Assembly: GCA_024274705.1 (NCBI GenBank)
Contig: JAJSAL010000030.1
Span: 1-61,090 of the forward strand
DNA length: 61,090 nt
Direction of reading: 5' to 3'
DNA from: Spirochaetota bacterium
GTDB taxonomy: Bacteria; Spirochaetota; Spirochaetia; SPDA01; JAJSAL01
Shown: positions 1 through 8,011 of the stretch, piece after piece
How positions within the stretch are numbered: position 1 is the stretch's first letter
How the letters are laid out: each line of letters begins with the position of its first letter
The notes under the pieces: generated by a model
Database searches by the model: none
Told to the model about the DNA's origin: nothing
The model's input: only the letters and a program-made list of their open reading frames with translations
Translations under genes and position numbers: made by a program

Positions 1-390
1 AAGGTACACCGTAGCACTTCCGTCTTCCCACTTCTTCGAATCTTTCAGCTCGATAGTGTAGGTGCCGGGTGCCAGGGCGGCGGTGTAGGGGATACTCCCT
101 TTCTGCAGCTCACCGTTTATGTAGATGCTTACGTCATTCGCGTTGGAACGGATGATAAGTTCGTAAGTCTTTGCACTCAGGTTGATGTTCACCTGGTCGT
201 TGCCTTTAAGGTACACCGTAGCACTTCCGTCTTCCCACTTCTTCGAATCTTTCAGCTCGATAGTGTAGGTGCCGGGTGCCAGGGCGGCGGTGTAGGGGAT
301 GCGCCCTTTCTGCAGTTCGCCGTTTATGTAAATGTTTACATCTGTCGCGTTGGAGCGGATGATGAGTTCGTAGGTCTTTGAAACCCGGCC
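1..390. repeat. Tandem repeat, 207-bp period, in the PEGA-like gene
   Basis: The segment starting at base 1 recurs at base 208, giving a period of 207 bp (69 codons). The first 93 nt of both copies are identical and the remainder differs at scattered sites. The number of further copies to the left of the window is unknown. Confidence 0.9.
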
Positions 391-483
391 CCGCCCGCCG
401 GTGCTTCCCGAACTTTGGGCAAAAACAGAAACCACGGATATCAGCAACAGCGATACAATAGCAATGATAAAGATTCTTTTCAT
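1..483 (-). CDS. Secreted PEGA-like repeat protein (partial, runs off left edge)
   Basis: The frame is open from an ATG at 483 to the window edge, so the C-terminus is missing. A strong ribosome binding site (GGAGGAG) lies about 5 nt upstream of the ATG. Residues 1-22 form a signal peptide ending VSVFAQ. A Gly/Ser linker follows, then two near-identical 69-residue units containing YELIIRSNA, VxIYINGELQKG, PYTAALAPGTYTIELKDS and KKWEDGSATVYL. This beta-strand-rich pattern (short strand, INGE, P-G-TY-I) resembles PEGA domains of surface proteins; that assignment is by eye. The first 93 nt of the two DNA units are identical, which points to recent duplication or gene conversion. The gene lies downstream of another exported protein on the same strand, with a terminator-like hairpin between. 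Function unknown, probably envelope or surface. Confidence 0.8.
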   Translation of the reverse strand, partial: MKRIFIIAIVSLLLISVVSVFAQSSGSTGGRGRVSKTYELIIRSNATDVNIYINGELQKGRIPYTAALAPGTYTIELKDSKKWEDGSATVYLKGNDQVNINLSAKTYELIIRSNANDVSIYINGELQKGSIPYTAALAPGTYTIELKDSKKWEDGSATVYL

Positions 484-505
484 AATTCTCCTCCGGAAAT
501 GATAA

Positions 506-534
506 AAAGGGCGTAAGTCATGCCTACGCCCTTT
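506..534 (-). terminator. Intrinsic terminator after the 557-1714 lipoprotein gene
   Basis: A 10-bp inverted repeat (AAAGGGCGTA at 506-515 with TACGCCCTTT at 525-534) has a 9-nt loop. Read on the minus strand it is followed by a short run of T. It sits between two minus-strand genes. Confidence 0.65.
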
Positions 535-556
535 GTCGTTTTACACTGTTGAACAA

Positions 557-1714
557 TCAGCCCCTTCCGGGAAGTTCAACATGGATGATGCCGCTCTCTT
601 CCATGCCCAGGGCACGGAAATCGTTCTCCTGAATCACCCGGATATCCGGTACGATCTGGAAGTGATTGGTGGAGTCTGTATCATTCTCAAGGAATGTATT
701 GATCCTGATCATGGAAGCATTTTCGATGGTCGTGAAGTTCGGTAATGCATAGGAACCAAGCTGATTTACTCCTAGCATAACGAACACTATAACATCAGCT
801 GAGTTTGCTCCGTCAGTTGTTGAAAGGGTTCCGTCGTCAGCAGCAGTTGAACTGGAAGCGCTGTACGCATCGACATAGAACTCCATTGCTCCTGCCCACT
901 CGTATGTGCCCACAGGAAGGCCGGACCAGGCGCTTGCAGTTGAATCTATAGTCGTAGCTGTTCCTGATCCGAAGGTGTACGCATAAGGTATATAGGTAAT
1001 AGAAATGGTTTCAGGACCCCCTGCCATTTCGTCGGTTCCTCCCCGGTTGTCCACATCGAGGGAAACCACGGGTTCACCGTTGTAGAGGTCGGAGGAATCC
1101 ATGTTGTTCCAGAAAATTCTCTCCCGGTACGTACTGGTTGTGTCTACGTTCTCCGGAACGAAACCTGCGTCTCCGGTGGAATTTATCTGGTAGCTGTCGG
1201 TAAATGCTTCCGGAGACCCTCCGTAATCATTAAAGTTCGTGTAATACGTAAGGTACACATCCACATCCTTGAAATCGGGGTTCCACATGGTAATGATCCT
1301 GAGTTTACCGTCATCGGCAACACCGCCGATGTTGGGCAGGTACTGGGCTGCTCCTGCGACTTCCACGATCTGCCTGGTGAAGCCCTGTCCGGATTTTTCA
1401 GCGGTTAACACGTAAGAACCGTATTCCACATCGGTAAAGGTGTAGTATCCGCTCGCATCGGTGGTGGCAGAGAAATTCTGGGCTTCAACTGCCGCCGCAT
1501 CCTGCCTCTCCTTATCCGTTGCAAGGGGAGCGACCGCCTGTGTCCGGGCTGTTAATGTGACGTTTGCATTCTGAATAGGATCACCTGTCAGTGCGTCTAC
1601 TACGTACCCCTGAGGGGCGGCGAGATATTGAAATATAGAACAGCTTCCGACACCGAAAACAATCCCCATCGCTGCGAGTACTACGATTGTACCCAGCAAT
1701 ATCCGTTTTTTCAT
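557..1714 (-). CDS. Lipoprotein with carboxypeptidase-regulatory-like (Ig-fold) domain
   Basis: This 385-residue protein begins with a positively charged n-region and a hydrophobic stretch ending in the lipobox GVGSC, so it should be lipid-anchored after residue 24. Residues of about 35-125 contain the pattern YVVDALTGDPIQNANVTLTA ... TDASGYYTFTDVEYGSYVLTAEKSG. This is typical of CarboxypepD_reg/DUF4198-type beta-sandwich modules that decorate surface proteins. The remaining 260 residues are acidic, Ser/Thr-rich and unrecognised. The ATG at 1714 has a GGAGG site 6-7 nt upstream and a recognisable promoter at 1759-1786. The gene is monocistronic, with a terminator-like hairpin at 506-534. Function unknown. 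Confidence 0.8.
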   Translation of the reverse strand: MKKRILLGTIVVLAAMGIVFGVGSCSIFQYLAAPQGYVVDALTGDPIQNANVTLTARTQAVAPLATDKERQDAAAVEAQNFSATTDASGYYTFTDVEYGSYVLTAEKSGQGFTRQIVEVAGAAQYLPNIGGVADDGKLRIITMWNPDFKDVDVYLTYYTNFNDYGGSPEAFTDSYQINSTGDAGFVPENVDTTSTYRERIFWNNMDSSDLYNGEPVVSLDVDNRGGTDEMAGGPETISITYIPYAYTFGSGTATTIDSTASAWSGLPVGTYEWAGAMEFYVDAYSASSSTAADDGTLSTTDGANSADVIVFVMLGVNQLGSYALPNFTTIENASMIRINTFLENDTDSTNHFQIVPDIRVIQENDFRALGMEESGIIHVELPGRG

Positions 1715-1758
1715 ATAATATCCTCCATATGATAAAAAAATTCTCTATACGATGTTTA

Positions 1759-1786
1759 AGTATAACCCCTGGAATAAGAAATTCAA
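1759..1786 (-). promoter_or_regulatory. Sigma-70-type promoter for the 557-1714 gene
   Basis: Minus-strand TTGAAT (1781-1786), a 16-nt spacer and TATACT (1759-1764). The predicted transcript starts about 40 nt upstream of the ATG at 1714. Match by eye to TTGACA/TATAAT. Confidence 0.5.
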
Positions 1787-1864
1787 ATTATTTCCTCTTT
1801 AATTAATGTTGGTGCAAGGAGAAATTTGTTACCGGATTCCCGTAGTTTTCTGTTTTCTGATGTC

Positions 1865-1893
1865 CCGGCCCATCAGGCTTTCCATAGGGCCGG
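1865..1893 (+). other. GC-rich hairpin in the gpmI leader
   Basis: CCGGCCC (1865-1871) pairs perfectly with GGGCCGG (1887-1893) across a 15-nt loop. No T run follows on the plus strand, so it is not a classical terminator. It lies about 65 nt upstream of the gpmI start and could be a leader structure or an operator. Role unknown. Confidence 0.4.
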
Positions 1894-1955
1894 ATATTCA
1901 TTATATTCTGTAATACGTCAGAGATGTGCAGGCAGCCGTGTATAAAGGGGAGGGT

Positions 1956-3611
1956 ATGGTGGAAAAACTTGCGAAAAATCCGCATTTCAAGGATAGAAGA
2001 GGGCCTGTCGTCCTGGTGGTGATGGACGGCGTCGGGTATGGGAAATATAAAGAAGGAGACGGCGTGCTGGCGTCACATACCCCGGTTCTGAACGCACTTA
2101 CGGCATCCTGCCCCCATACCCGGCTGAAAGCCCACGGTATCGCTGTGGGTCTCCCTTCAGATGATGATATGGGAAACAGCGAGGTGGGACATAACGCCAT
2201 AGGGTGCGGACGGGTGTATGTCCAGGGTGCACAACTGATAACCCTGTCCCTTAAGTCCGGTGAGCTTTTCCGGGCAGGGACATGGAAAATCCTCATCGAA
2301 AACGTGAAGAAAAGCGGAGGCTCCCTCCACTTTATCGGCTTGTTTTCCGACGGCAACGTACACAGCCATATGGACCATCTGAAGGGGCTCATCCGGCAGG
2401 CAAAGACCGAAGGCGTTACCAGGATACGGGTCCATACCCTTCTGGACGGCAGGGATGTGGGGGAAACATCGGCACTGGAATATATCGATCCTTTTGAAGA
2501 GTACCTTGCAGGGTTAAATAAGAGCGGTGTGGACTACCGTATCGCCTCCGGCGGCGGCAGAATGGTGATAACCATGGACAGGTACGGCGCCAACTGGGGT
2601 ATGGTGGAGAAAGGGTGGCACACCCATGTGCTGGGGGACGGGAGGTATTTCTCCAGTGCTCATGAAGCTGTCGAAATCTTAAGGAAAGAGACACACGCCA
2701 TAGATCAGGATCTTCCGCCCTTTGTTATCGCTGAAAACGGACGCCCTGTCGGACCGGTGAATGATGGGGATTCGGTGATTTTTTTCAATTTCCGGGGTGA
2801 CCGTGCACTGGAAATTACCGCTGCCTTTGAAAAGGATGATTTTGATAAATTTGACCGTGTACGGAGGCCGAAGGTTGAGTACGCCGGTATGATGGAGTAT
2901 GACGGGGACCTGAAAGTGCCCAGGCAGTTTCTCGTACCGCCGCCGTCGATCGAAAGGACCATGGGAGAATACCTGGTGGAGACCGGCGTTACCCAGCTGG
3001 CAATAAGTGAGACCCAGAAATTCGGCCATGTTACGTACTTTTTCAACGGCAACAGGACGGAAAAATTCAGTGAGGATCTGGAAACGTATATAGAAATACC
3101 CTCGGATATCGTGCCCTTCGAAGAACGTCCCTGGATGCAGAGCGCAGAGATCACGGACAAGGTGATTGAAGCCATCGAAAGCGGGGAATATGATTTTATC
3201 CGGCTTAATTATCCTAACGGCGACATGGTCGGTCACACCGGGATCTATCAGGCGGTTCTCTGCGCAATCGGTGCCCTGGATCTCTGCATTGGAAGGCTGA
3301 AAAAAGCCGTAGAGAGAGCCGGGAGTATCCTTATCCTGAGTGCGGACCACGGCAATTCCGATGACATGTTCGAACACGATAAAAAATCCGGGGCTGTAGT
3401 AACAAAAGAAGATGGGACTCCGAAAGCCAAGACTGCCCACTCCCTCAATCCGGTCCCCTGCATTATTTACGATCCGGATTTCGGCGGGGAGTACGATTGT
3501 AAGCTGAAAGAGGGCCTCGGCATCAGTTCCCTCGCTGCAACGTGCATCGAACTTCTAGGTTATGTACCCCCCGGGGATTATGATCCCAGTGTTATTTCGC
3601 TGAAAGAGTAG
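1956..3611 (+). CDS. gpmI: 2,3-bisphosphoglycerate-independent phosphoglycerate mutase
   Basis: Interconverts 3- and 2-phosphoglycerate in glycolysis and gluconeogenesis; cytosolic, Mn-dependent alkaline-phosphatase fold. The protein has VVMDGVGYG (first metal Asp) near its N-terminus, GNSEVGHNAIG with the phosphorylated serine (about residue 75), DGNVHSHMDHL, LLDGRDVG, TMDRYGANW and LSADHGNSDDM near the C-terminus. These are the hallmark blocks of the family. At 551 residues it is slightly longer than the usual 510-550. I start at ATG 1956 because a purine-rich GGGGAGGG precedes it and the protein then begins MVEKLAKNP; an upstream in-frame ATG at 1926 lacks a convincing site, and GTG 1959 is also possible. 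The next gene starts 3 nt after the stop. Confidence 0.95.
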   Translation: MVEKLAKNPHFKDRRGPVVLVVMDGVGYGKYKEGDGVLASHTPVLNALTASCPHTRLKAHGIAVGLPSDDDMGNSEVGHNAIGCGRVYVQGAQLITLSLKSGELFRAGTWKILIENVKKSGGSLHFIGLFSDGNVHSHMDHLKGLIRQAKTEGVTRIRVHTLLDGRDVGETSALEYIDPFEEYLAGLNKSGVDYRIASGGGRMVITMDRYGANWGMVEKGWHTHVLGDGRYFSSAHEAVEILRKETHAIDQDLPPFVIAENGRPVGPVNDGDSVIFFNFRGDRALEITAAFEKDDFDKFDRVRRPKVEYAGMMEYDGDLKVPRQFLVPPPSIERTMGEYLVETGVTQLAISETQKFGHVTYFFNGNRTEKFSEDLETYIEIPSDIVPFEERPWMQSAEITDKVIEAIESGEYDFIRLNYPNGDMVGHTGIYQAVLCAIGALDLCIGRLKKAVERAGSILILSADHGNSDDMFEHDKKSGAVVTKEDGTPKAKTAHSLNPVPCIIYDPDFGGEYDCKLKEGLGISSLAATCIELLGYVPPGDYDPSVISLKE

Positions 3612-3614
3612 ACA

Positions 3615-4151
3615 ATGGCCTTCGAAATAGAGATGAAAGCCAGGGTGGACGACCCGGAAGAACTTGAAGGGCGTCTCCATGAAACGGCGGTTTATCAGTC
3701 ATCCTTCCATAAACGGGACAGATATTATCGTTACCCTGAATGTGCTCCTGTACAAGGGAAATCGATCCGGCTCAGAAAAGAGGGAGATATCACATACGTA
3801 ACATCTAAAGATAAATCAGTCGTTGACGGGATGGAGGAGAACAGGGAAATCGAGTTCACCGTTTCCGATTATGACGCCGTTGAAATCCTCCTTTCCCGTC
3901 TTGGGTGTTCGCCCTTCTTAGAGAAAGTAAAAAAAGGCAAACGGTTTCTCAAAGATGATCTGATTCTTGAACTATGTGAAGTGGAGTCCCTGGGGTGGTT
4001 TATTGAGATCGAGAAGATCATACCGGAAAACGATCCTGACCAGGTCAGAAAAGCCAGAATCGAAGTTGAAGAGATGTTCATATCCCTCGGCATAGGGAAG
4101 GAAAAGACAGAATCCCGGTATTACACGGACTTACTCATGGGGAAATCGTAG
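3615..4151 (+). CDS. CYTH-domain protein (class IV adenylate cyclase / triphosphatase type)
   Basis: This 178-residue protein opens with EIEMKARV, the ExExK signature of the CYTH (CyaB/ThTPase) triphosphate tunnel. The tunnel's alternating charged strands follow: KSIRLRKEGD, YVTSKDKS, ENREIEF, KRFLKDDLILELCEVESLGWFIEIE. The LGWFIEIE block and its spacing favour the CyaB-like branch, which may make cAMP or hydrolyse inorganic or organic triphosphates; sequence alone does not decide. It follows gpmI by 3 nt and is probably cotranscribed. Its last 31 nt overlap the 3' end of the convergent MBL gene. If it makes cAMP, the Crp-like proteins at 56.8-58.4 kb would be candidate receivers; that link is inference. 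Confidence 0.8.
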   Translation: MAFEIEMKARVDDPEELEGRLHETAVYQSSFHKRDRYYRYPECAPVQGKSIRLRKEGDITYVTSKDKSVVDGMEENREIEFTVSDYDAVEILLSRLGCSPFLEKVKKGKRFLKDDLILELCEVESLGWFIEIEKIIPENDPDQVRKARIEVEEMFISLGIGKEKTESRYYTDLLMGKS

Positions 4152-4984
4152 TACTGCCATTTTCTCCCTAAGCTGTGGAACCCGTATTCGGCCACCTTGT
4201 CCTCGAAACGCTCCCAGTTATCGCTATAGTGTACGAGAATGATCTTTTCCTTTATATCCGATGGAAGGGTATTCAGTTCTTCTATACCTGCGTGTACACC
4301 GCCGGTAAAGAACTGGCAGTCGTGAAAGATCATCTCCAGATCAAATCGTTCGGAAAACGAGTCAATTAAGTCCCTGTCGAAACGGGTGTCGCTGGTGAAC
4401 ATGACCCGGTCATCGATGATAATCCCGCAGCTCCAGAATGAATTCTGCCAGCTTCCGGGATAATCAGGGATGTGTTTTGTCCTGAACATCTTGATATTGA
4501 TACTTCCCAGGGTAACTTCGTGGGTTTCCCTGGGATAGCATTCGAGCCAGTTCGGGTAGATTACATTCCACATGTCCCCGAAAGAGAGTACCATCCCTTC
4601 ATGTTCCTCATTGAACCCGGACCCGCCCCGGAGAGAAAGGTCCCATAAAAGGTTCTGATAGATCTTTGTCACAATGATAGAGGGTTTCTGCCGTTTCACA
4701 TAACGGCCGGTAAGCATGGCTTCTTCCAACCCTCCGATGTGATCCGCGTGGGAGTGGGTGATGAGAAAAGTTCGAATGTCGGAAATTTCTATACCCAGTT
4801 CGTAGAGTGCGTGGGGAGTTTTTGTTCCGCAGTCCACAAGAATGTGATCTTTTCCTTTAATGATTAAAAGGTTTGTCTGGTACTGCCGCTTGGAAAAAGC
4901 ACTGCCGGTTCCGATAAAGAACAGGCTTAAAAACCCGTCGTTTGCAAGGGAGAGTGTTTTGTCTTTATGTTTGCGAATTTTCAT
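4121..4984 (-). CDS. MBL-fold metallohydrolase (RNase Z-like)
   Basis: This 287-residue cytosolic protein carries LITHSHADHIGGLE, the HxHxDH zinc motif of the metallo-beta-lactamase fold. It also has GTGSAF near the N-terminus, VDCGTKTPHALYELG, MFTSDTRFD (bridging Asp) and ILVHYSDN at the C-terminus. The GTGSAxP-like start and overall order resemble RNase Z/ElaC and PhnP-type phosphodiesterases. There is no clear exosite arm, so the substrate (tRNA 3' trailer, cyclic phosphate or other) cannot be assigned. The ATG at 4984 has no obvious ribosome binding site. The gene converges on the CYTH gene with a 31-nt overlap. Confidence 0.75.
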   Translation of the reverse strand: MKIRKHKDKTLSLANDGFLSLFFIGTGSAFSKRQYQTNLLIIKGKDHILVDCGTKTPHALYELGIEISDIRTFLITHSHADHIGGLEEAMLTGRYVKRQKPSIIVTKIYQNLLWDLSLRGGSGFNEEHEGMVLSFGDMWNVIYPNWLECYPRETHEVTLGSINIKMFRTKHIPDYPGSWQNSFWSCGIIIDDRVMFTSDTRFDRDLIDSFSERFDLEMIFHDCQFFTGGVHAGIEELNTLPSDIKEKIILVHYSDNWERFEDKVAEYGFHSLGRKWQYYDFPMSKSV

Positions 4985-5040
4985 ACGTATCTGCTGGTTA
5001 TATTCTCGGCTTTTCTCACTGAAACGGTAAGACTAAATCG

Positions 5041-5068
5041 GGGAATGCGGATGTGACTCCCCATTCCC
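5041..5068. other. Inverted repeat downstream of the antiporter gene
   Basis: GGGAATG (5041-5047) and CATTCCC (5062-5068) could form a 7-bp stem with a 14-nt loop just past the stop of the minus-strand antiporter gene. The T run is poor, so it is only a weak terminator candidate. Confidence 0.3.
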
Positions 5069-5081
5069 GCCGGGCTTCCAG

Positions 5082-6344
5082 TCATGAGGATGGTGCTTTC
5101 GGGATTTCTCCGGCTTTCTGAAGACCTATTTTCGTAAAAATCGGTCCGATAATCCCGAAAAAGATGGATGTAGCAGTAATGATCGTGATGATAGTGTTTC
5201 CGATCCAGGCCCCTTCCGGTCCAAGCCCTGAAAATTCATTTTTTACTACCAAAGACAGCCCGATAGCCACTCCTGCCTGGGAAAGAATACCCATACCTAA
5301 GTATTTCCGGATTTTCTTTTCCGACCTGCCGAGAGCTGCGCCCAGCCCGGCCCCGAACACCAGTCCGCTTGAACGGAGCACAATGTATACAATGCCGATA
5401 AGACCCAGAGAAGGAAGTGCGGAAGCCTGAAGGTTCGCCCCTGCCAGGATAAAGAAAAGAATGAAGAGCAGAGGCATGAACTCCGAAACCCGTTCCCTGA
5501 TGCGGTGTATTTGGGATGCCTTCACGGAGTTTACCAATATCAGTCCTACTACCATGTTGGTGAGGATAAGAGAGAGATGCAGATACAGGGATATCCCGGT
5601 TGTGACCAGAACAATGGCAAAGGTCATGATAAACGTATCCCTGGATGATTTAGTCTTCCGGATCAATAACCTGAACACATACGCTATGATGAAACCAAAG
5701 AGTATGCTCAATCCGATCTCTTTAAGAGGCGCAGCGATAAGGTCGAAAAACCCCGACTGAACCTCACCATTCACCTTAAGGAGCATGTTTTTTGCAAAAG
5801 CAGCTGCAAAACCGAATATGATGATCCCTAAACCGTCGTCAAACCCGACAACTGCGTACAATGCCTGGGTAAGACTCCCTTTCGCCTTGTATTCCTGGAT
5901 AATCGCCACCGTTCCTGCAGGAGCGCTGGCAGGAGCAATAGCCCCGAAGAGGAGTGAAAGGGGAAAATTCCCGGTCAGAAAGTAAAGACCGAAGGTTACA
6001 AGGATAAAGGCGAGGAACGATTCACTCAATATAATCAGGATGATGCCCATTCCCTGCCGTTTCAGTGACTTGAGATGGAGCTCCAGCCCGATGCTCAAGG
6101 CGACAAAACCGAGACAGATCTCCGTAACAAAAGAGAGGTGTACCTGGGCTGCTTCGTCAAGGAGCCCGATTACCGTGGGACCCATAATGACCCCGACAAG
6201 CATGAAACCGATAACAGAGGGAAGACGGATGAATTTCATGCTTTTCCCTACGTAAAAGCCCGCCAGTGTAAGGACACCGGTACTTAAAATATAAGGAATC
6301 GAAAGGGAATGAACGGTCTGCTGCAACGTGTGTATGATCTGCAT
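5082..6344 (-). CDS. CPA2-type cation:proton antiporter
   Basis: This 420-residue integral membrane protein has about 12 hydrophobic segments. The Na+/H+ exchanger (KefB/NapA-like) pattern is present: RLPSVIGFMLVGVIMGP early, FVALSIGLELHLKSLKR, GAIAPASAPAGTVAIIQEYKAKGSLTQALYAVVGFDDGLGI and GMGILSQAGVAIGLSL late. The conserved unwound-helix acidic residue is visible as FDD. No C-terminal RCK/TrkA-N domain is present, so ligand gating, if any, must come from a partner. It is the last gene of an operon after two EIIA genes, 18 nt from the nearer one, with an AGGGA site upstream. Likely function: K+ or Na+ efflux against H+ at the inner membrane. The ion is not determined. Confidence 0.85.
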   Translation of the reverse strand: MQIIHTLQQTVHSLSIPYILSTGVLTLAGFYVGKSMKFIRLPSVIGFMLVGVIMGPTVIGLLDEAAQVHLSFVTEICLGFVALSIGLELHLKSLKRQGMGIILIILSESFLAFILVTFGLYFLTGNFPLSLLFGAIAPASAPAGTVAIIQEYKAKGSLTQALYAVVGFDDGLGIIIFGFAAAFAKNMLLKVNGEVQSGFFDLIAAPLKEIGLSILFGFIIAYVFRLLIRKTKSSRDTFIMTFAIVLVTTGISLYLHLSLILTNMVVGLILVNSVKASQIHRIRERVSEFMPLLFILFFILAGANLQASALPSLGLIGIVYIVLRSSGLVFGAGLGAALGRSEKKIRKYLGMGILSQAGVAIGLSLVVKNEFSGLGPEGAWIGNTIITIITATSIFFGIIGPIFTKIGLQKAGEIPKAPSS

Positions 6345-6362
6345 ATTAGTATCCCTGTTCCT

Positions 6363-7175
6363 TTAAAACTCTATTGCGCCGGAGGTGAACAGGAGGTCCT
6401 GAACGGTGATGAGAACCCCTGTCTGACCATCTTTTTCTGAGTTAATCATATTGATCCGCCGGATAACATCGTTGCAGAAGCTGCGTTCTATGATGCCGAT
6501 GATCAGCTTCGTAGCGATCCGCGATTCCTCACTCCAGAAGGCGGAAAATAGGGGCAGGTGATGCAGATAGTTACCGGCGTTGTTCGTTTCCAGGACGGTT
6601 ACCGAACCCGGTACGGCGGAGGCAAAAATTTTCAGTATCTCTTCGAAGTACTCCTCTTTCTGTACAAACACCTGGAACATGCATTTTTCCTTCTGACTGA
6701 CCACTTCATCCTTCGGTTGCAGCCGGCTTAAAACAAACTGGAGGATATCATCAGGTGTGGAAAAGCCTGCGATGTTCGAGGCGGCGCCAGGCACGTTGAG
6801 CAGTTTGGAAATAGAAGAGAGCAAAAAGATGTGCTGACTCCTTTTCCCCGCCGGTCCTATGATAAAGAAAAAAACGAATGTGGGTTTCTTATCGTAGGCG
6901 TTGAAATCGATACCTTGAGGGACCGTAATAAGACCTACTACAAAGTCGGTTAAATCTTCGAACATACAGTGGGGTATGGCGATACCGTTTTCGAACCCGG
7001 TGGATCCGATGTTTTCCCGGGCCAACAGCGCTGTATACACTTCATCGGTGGAATGTTTTGATAACAAGGGACTCTTCTTTGCGAGCTGGGCTATTTCGTA
7101 CAGAAGGTCTGCCCGGTTTTTAGCATTTGTACCGATTTTGATGTGTGCGGCTGTAAAATAAGTGGTCATGTTCAT
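6363..7175 (-). CDS. PTS EIIA-Ntr-like protein with extra C-terminal domain
   Basis: Residues 1-150 form an EIIA(fructose/Ntr) fold. The motif ENGIAIPHCM contains the histidine that is phosphorylated by HPr/NPr in this family; VYTALLARE and GIDFNAYDKKPTFVFFFIIGP are the flanking blocks. Residues of about 160-270 (KCMFQVFVQKEEYFEEILKIFAS ... TKLIIGIIERSFCNDVIRRI) look like a ferredoxin-like or PII-like sensory module; I do not recognise it firmly. No EIIB/EIIC partner is nearby, so a regulatory role is more likely than sugar uptake. It lies between an HTH-EIIA gene (9 nt upstream) and a cation antiporter (18 nt downstream). Start ATG 7175 has an AGGAG site. Confidence 0.8.
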   Translation of the reverse strand: MNMTTYFTAAHIKIGTNAKNRADLLYEIAQLAKKSPLLSKHSTDEVYTALLARENIGSTGFENGIAIPHCMFEDLTDFVVGLITVPQGIDFNAYDKKPTFVFFFIIGPAGKRSQHIFLLSSISKLLNVPGAASNIAGFSTPDDILQFVLSRLQPKDEVVSQKEKCMFQVFVQKEEYFEEILKIFASAVPGSVTVLETNNAGNYLHHLPLFSAFWSEESRIATKLIIGIIERSFCNDVIRRINMINSEKDGQTGVLITVQDLLFTSGAIEF

Positions 7176-7184
7176 AGTGAACTC

Positions 7185-7883
7185 CTATAACAAGTTTTCA
7201 TATTTCATGATGATATGGATATAATCACTCGAAGTATCTGCAGAGATCAGTTCCTCTTTGACCTGCTCTGAAGCAAGCATCCTGCTGATTCTCGCAATAG
7301 CCCTTACATGAACCACAACACTGTTGGTATACACCAGGAAAAAAAGGGTAGTCTTCTTTCCGTCGGTAGAGTCGAAATCCGTTCCTTCCCTGCATATACC
7401 TGAGATGATAAGGGGGGAGGCGTTACTGAGCTCTTCCGGATTGCGGACATGGGGTATGGCAACGCCGTTTCTGATAGCGGTAGATGCCATGGTTTCCCGG
7501 GCCAGGAGTTTTCCAAGGAGTTGCTCTTTATCGGTTTCGATTCCCGCGGAAACAAGGGGCTGGACGAGCTGTCTGAGGACGTCTTCCTTGGACCCGGAAC
7601 GTATGGCGGGCAGGACATACGAAGGATCCATAAGCCGGGATAAAGGAAGTACCGTGCTGTCCTTTTCGATGATCCTGGAAAGATCATTTTTCGGAAGGAC
7701 CTGCATCCGGGAGAGGAGCCAGTCGTCGATGATATTTCTTGAGAATCGCCACTGGCTTGCGATTTTAACACAGGGGATTTCCCCGCGGTGTACCATACGG
7801 AGTACGGTTTTCTCTGCCAGTTTGAGGTATTCCGCTACATCTGAGAGGGTCATAATGTTATCAATAAGAATATTATTGTCCAT
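7185..7883 (-). CDS. Excisionase-type HTH fused to PTS EIIA domain
   Basis: Residues of about 10-58 (MTLSDVAEYLKLAEKTVLRMVHRGEIPCVKIASQWRF, read in parts) match the helix-turn-helix_17/excisionase DNA-binding fold. Residues of about 85-232 form an EIIA domain with RNGVAIPHVR, which carries the phosphorylatable histidine, and GTDFDSTDGKKTTLFFLVYT. The fusion implies a DNA-binding or scaffold protein whose state depends on PTS phosphorylation. It is the first gene of the operon with the second EIIA and the antiporter, behind the promoter at 7912-7939. Such HTH-EIIA fusions exist in several phyla; their targets are largely unknown to me. Confidence 0.8.
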   Translation of the reverse strand: MDNNILIDNIMTLSDVAEYLKLAEKTVLRMVHRGEIPCVKIASQWRFSRNIIDDWLLSRMQVLPKNDLSRIIEKDSTVLPLSRLMDPSYVLPAIRSGSKEDVLRQLVQPLVSAGIETDKEQLLGKLLARETMASTAIRNGVAIPHVRNPEELSNASPLIISGICREGTDFDSTDGKKTTLFFLVYTNSVVVHVRAIARISRMLASEQVKEELISADTSSDYIHIIMKYENLL

Positions 7884-7911
7884 TAAAGTACTCTATAGTC
7901 CTTTATGTATA

Positions 7912-7939
7912 AGAATACATCATATTCCAGGAATGTCAA
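7912..7939 (-). promoter_or_regulatory. Promoter of the HTH-EIIA/EIIA/antiporter operon
   Basis: Minus-strand TTGACA (7934-7939), 16-nt spacer, TATTCT (7912-7917). The start point would be about 20 nt upstream of the ATG at 7883. Perfect -35, fair -10. Confidence 0.55.
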
Positions 7940-8011
7940 CAAAAAAAGACGGAGGATTATAGTATCTGTCTGTAGCGTCCGGTACCGGTATCCCGTAGTG
8001 ATGGAACCGGG

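Noticed and set aside
1901..3463. Several minus-strand open frames opposite gpmI
   Set aside because: They are shadows of a well-conserved coding gene, have no ribosome binding sites and show no protein family features.
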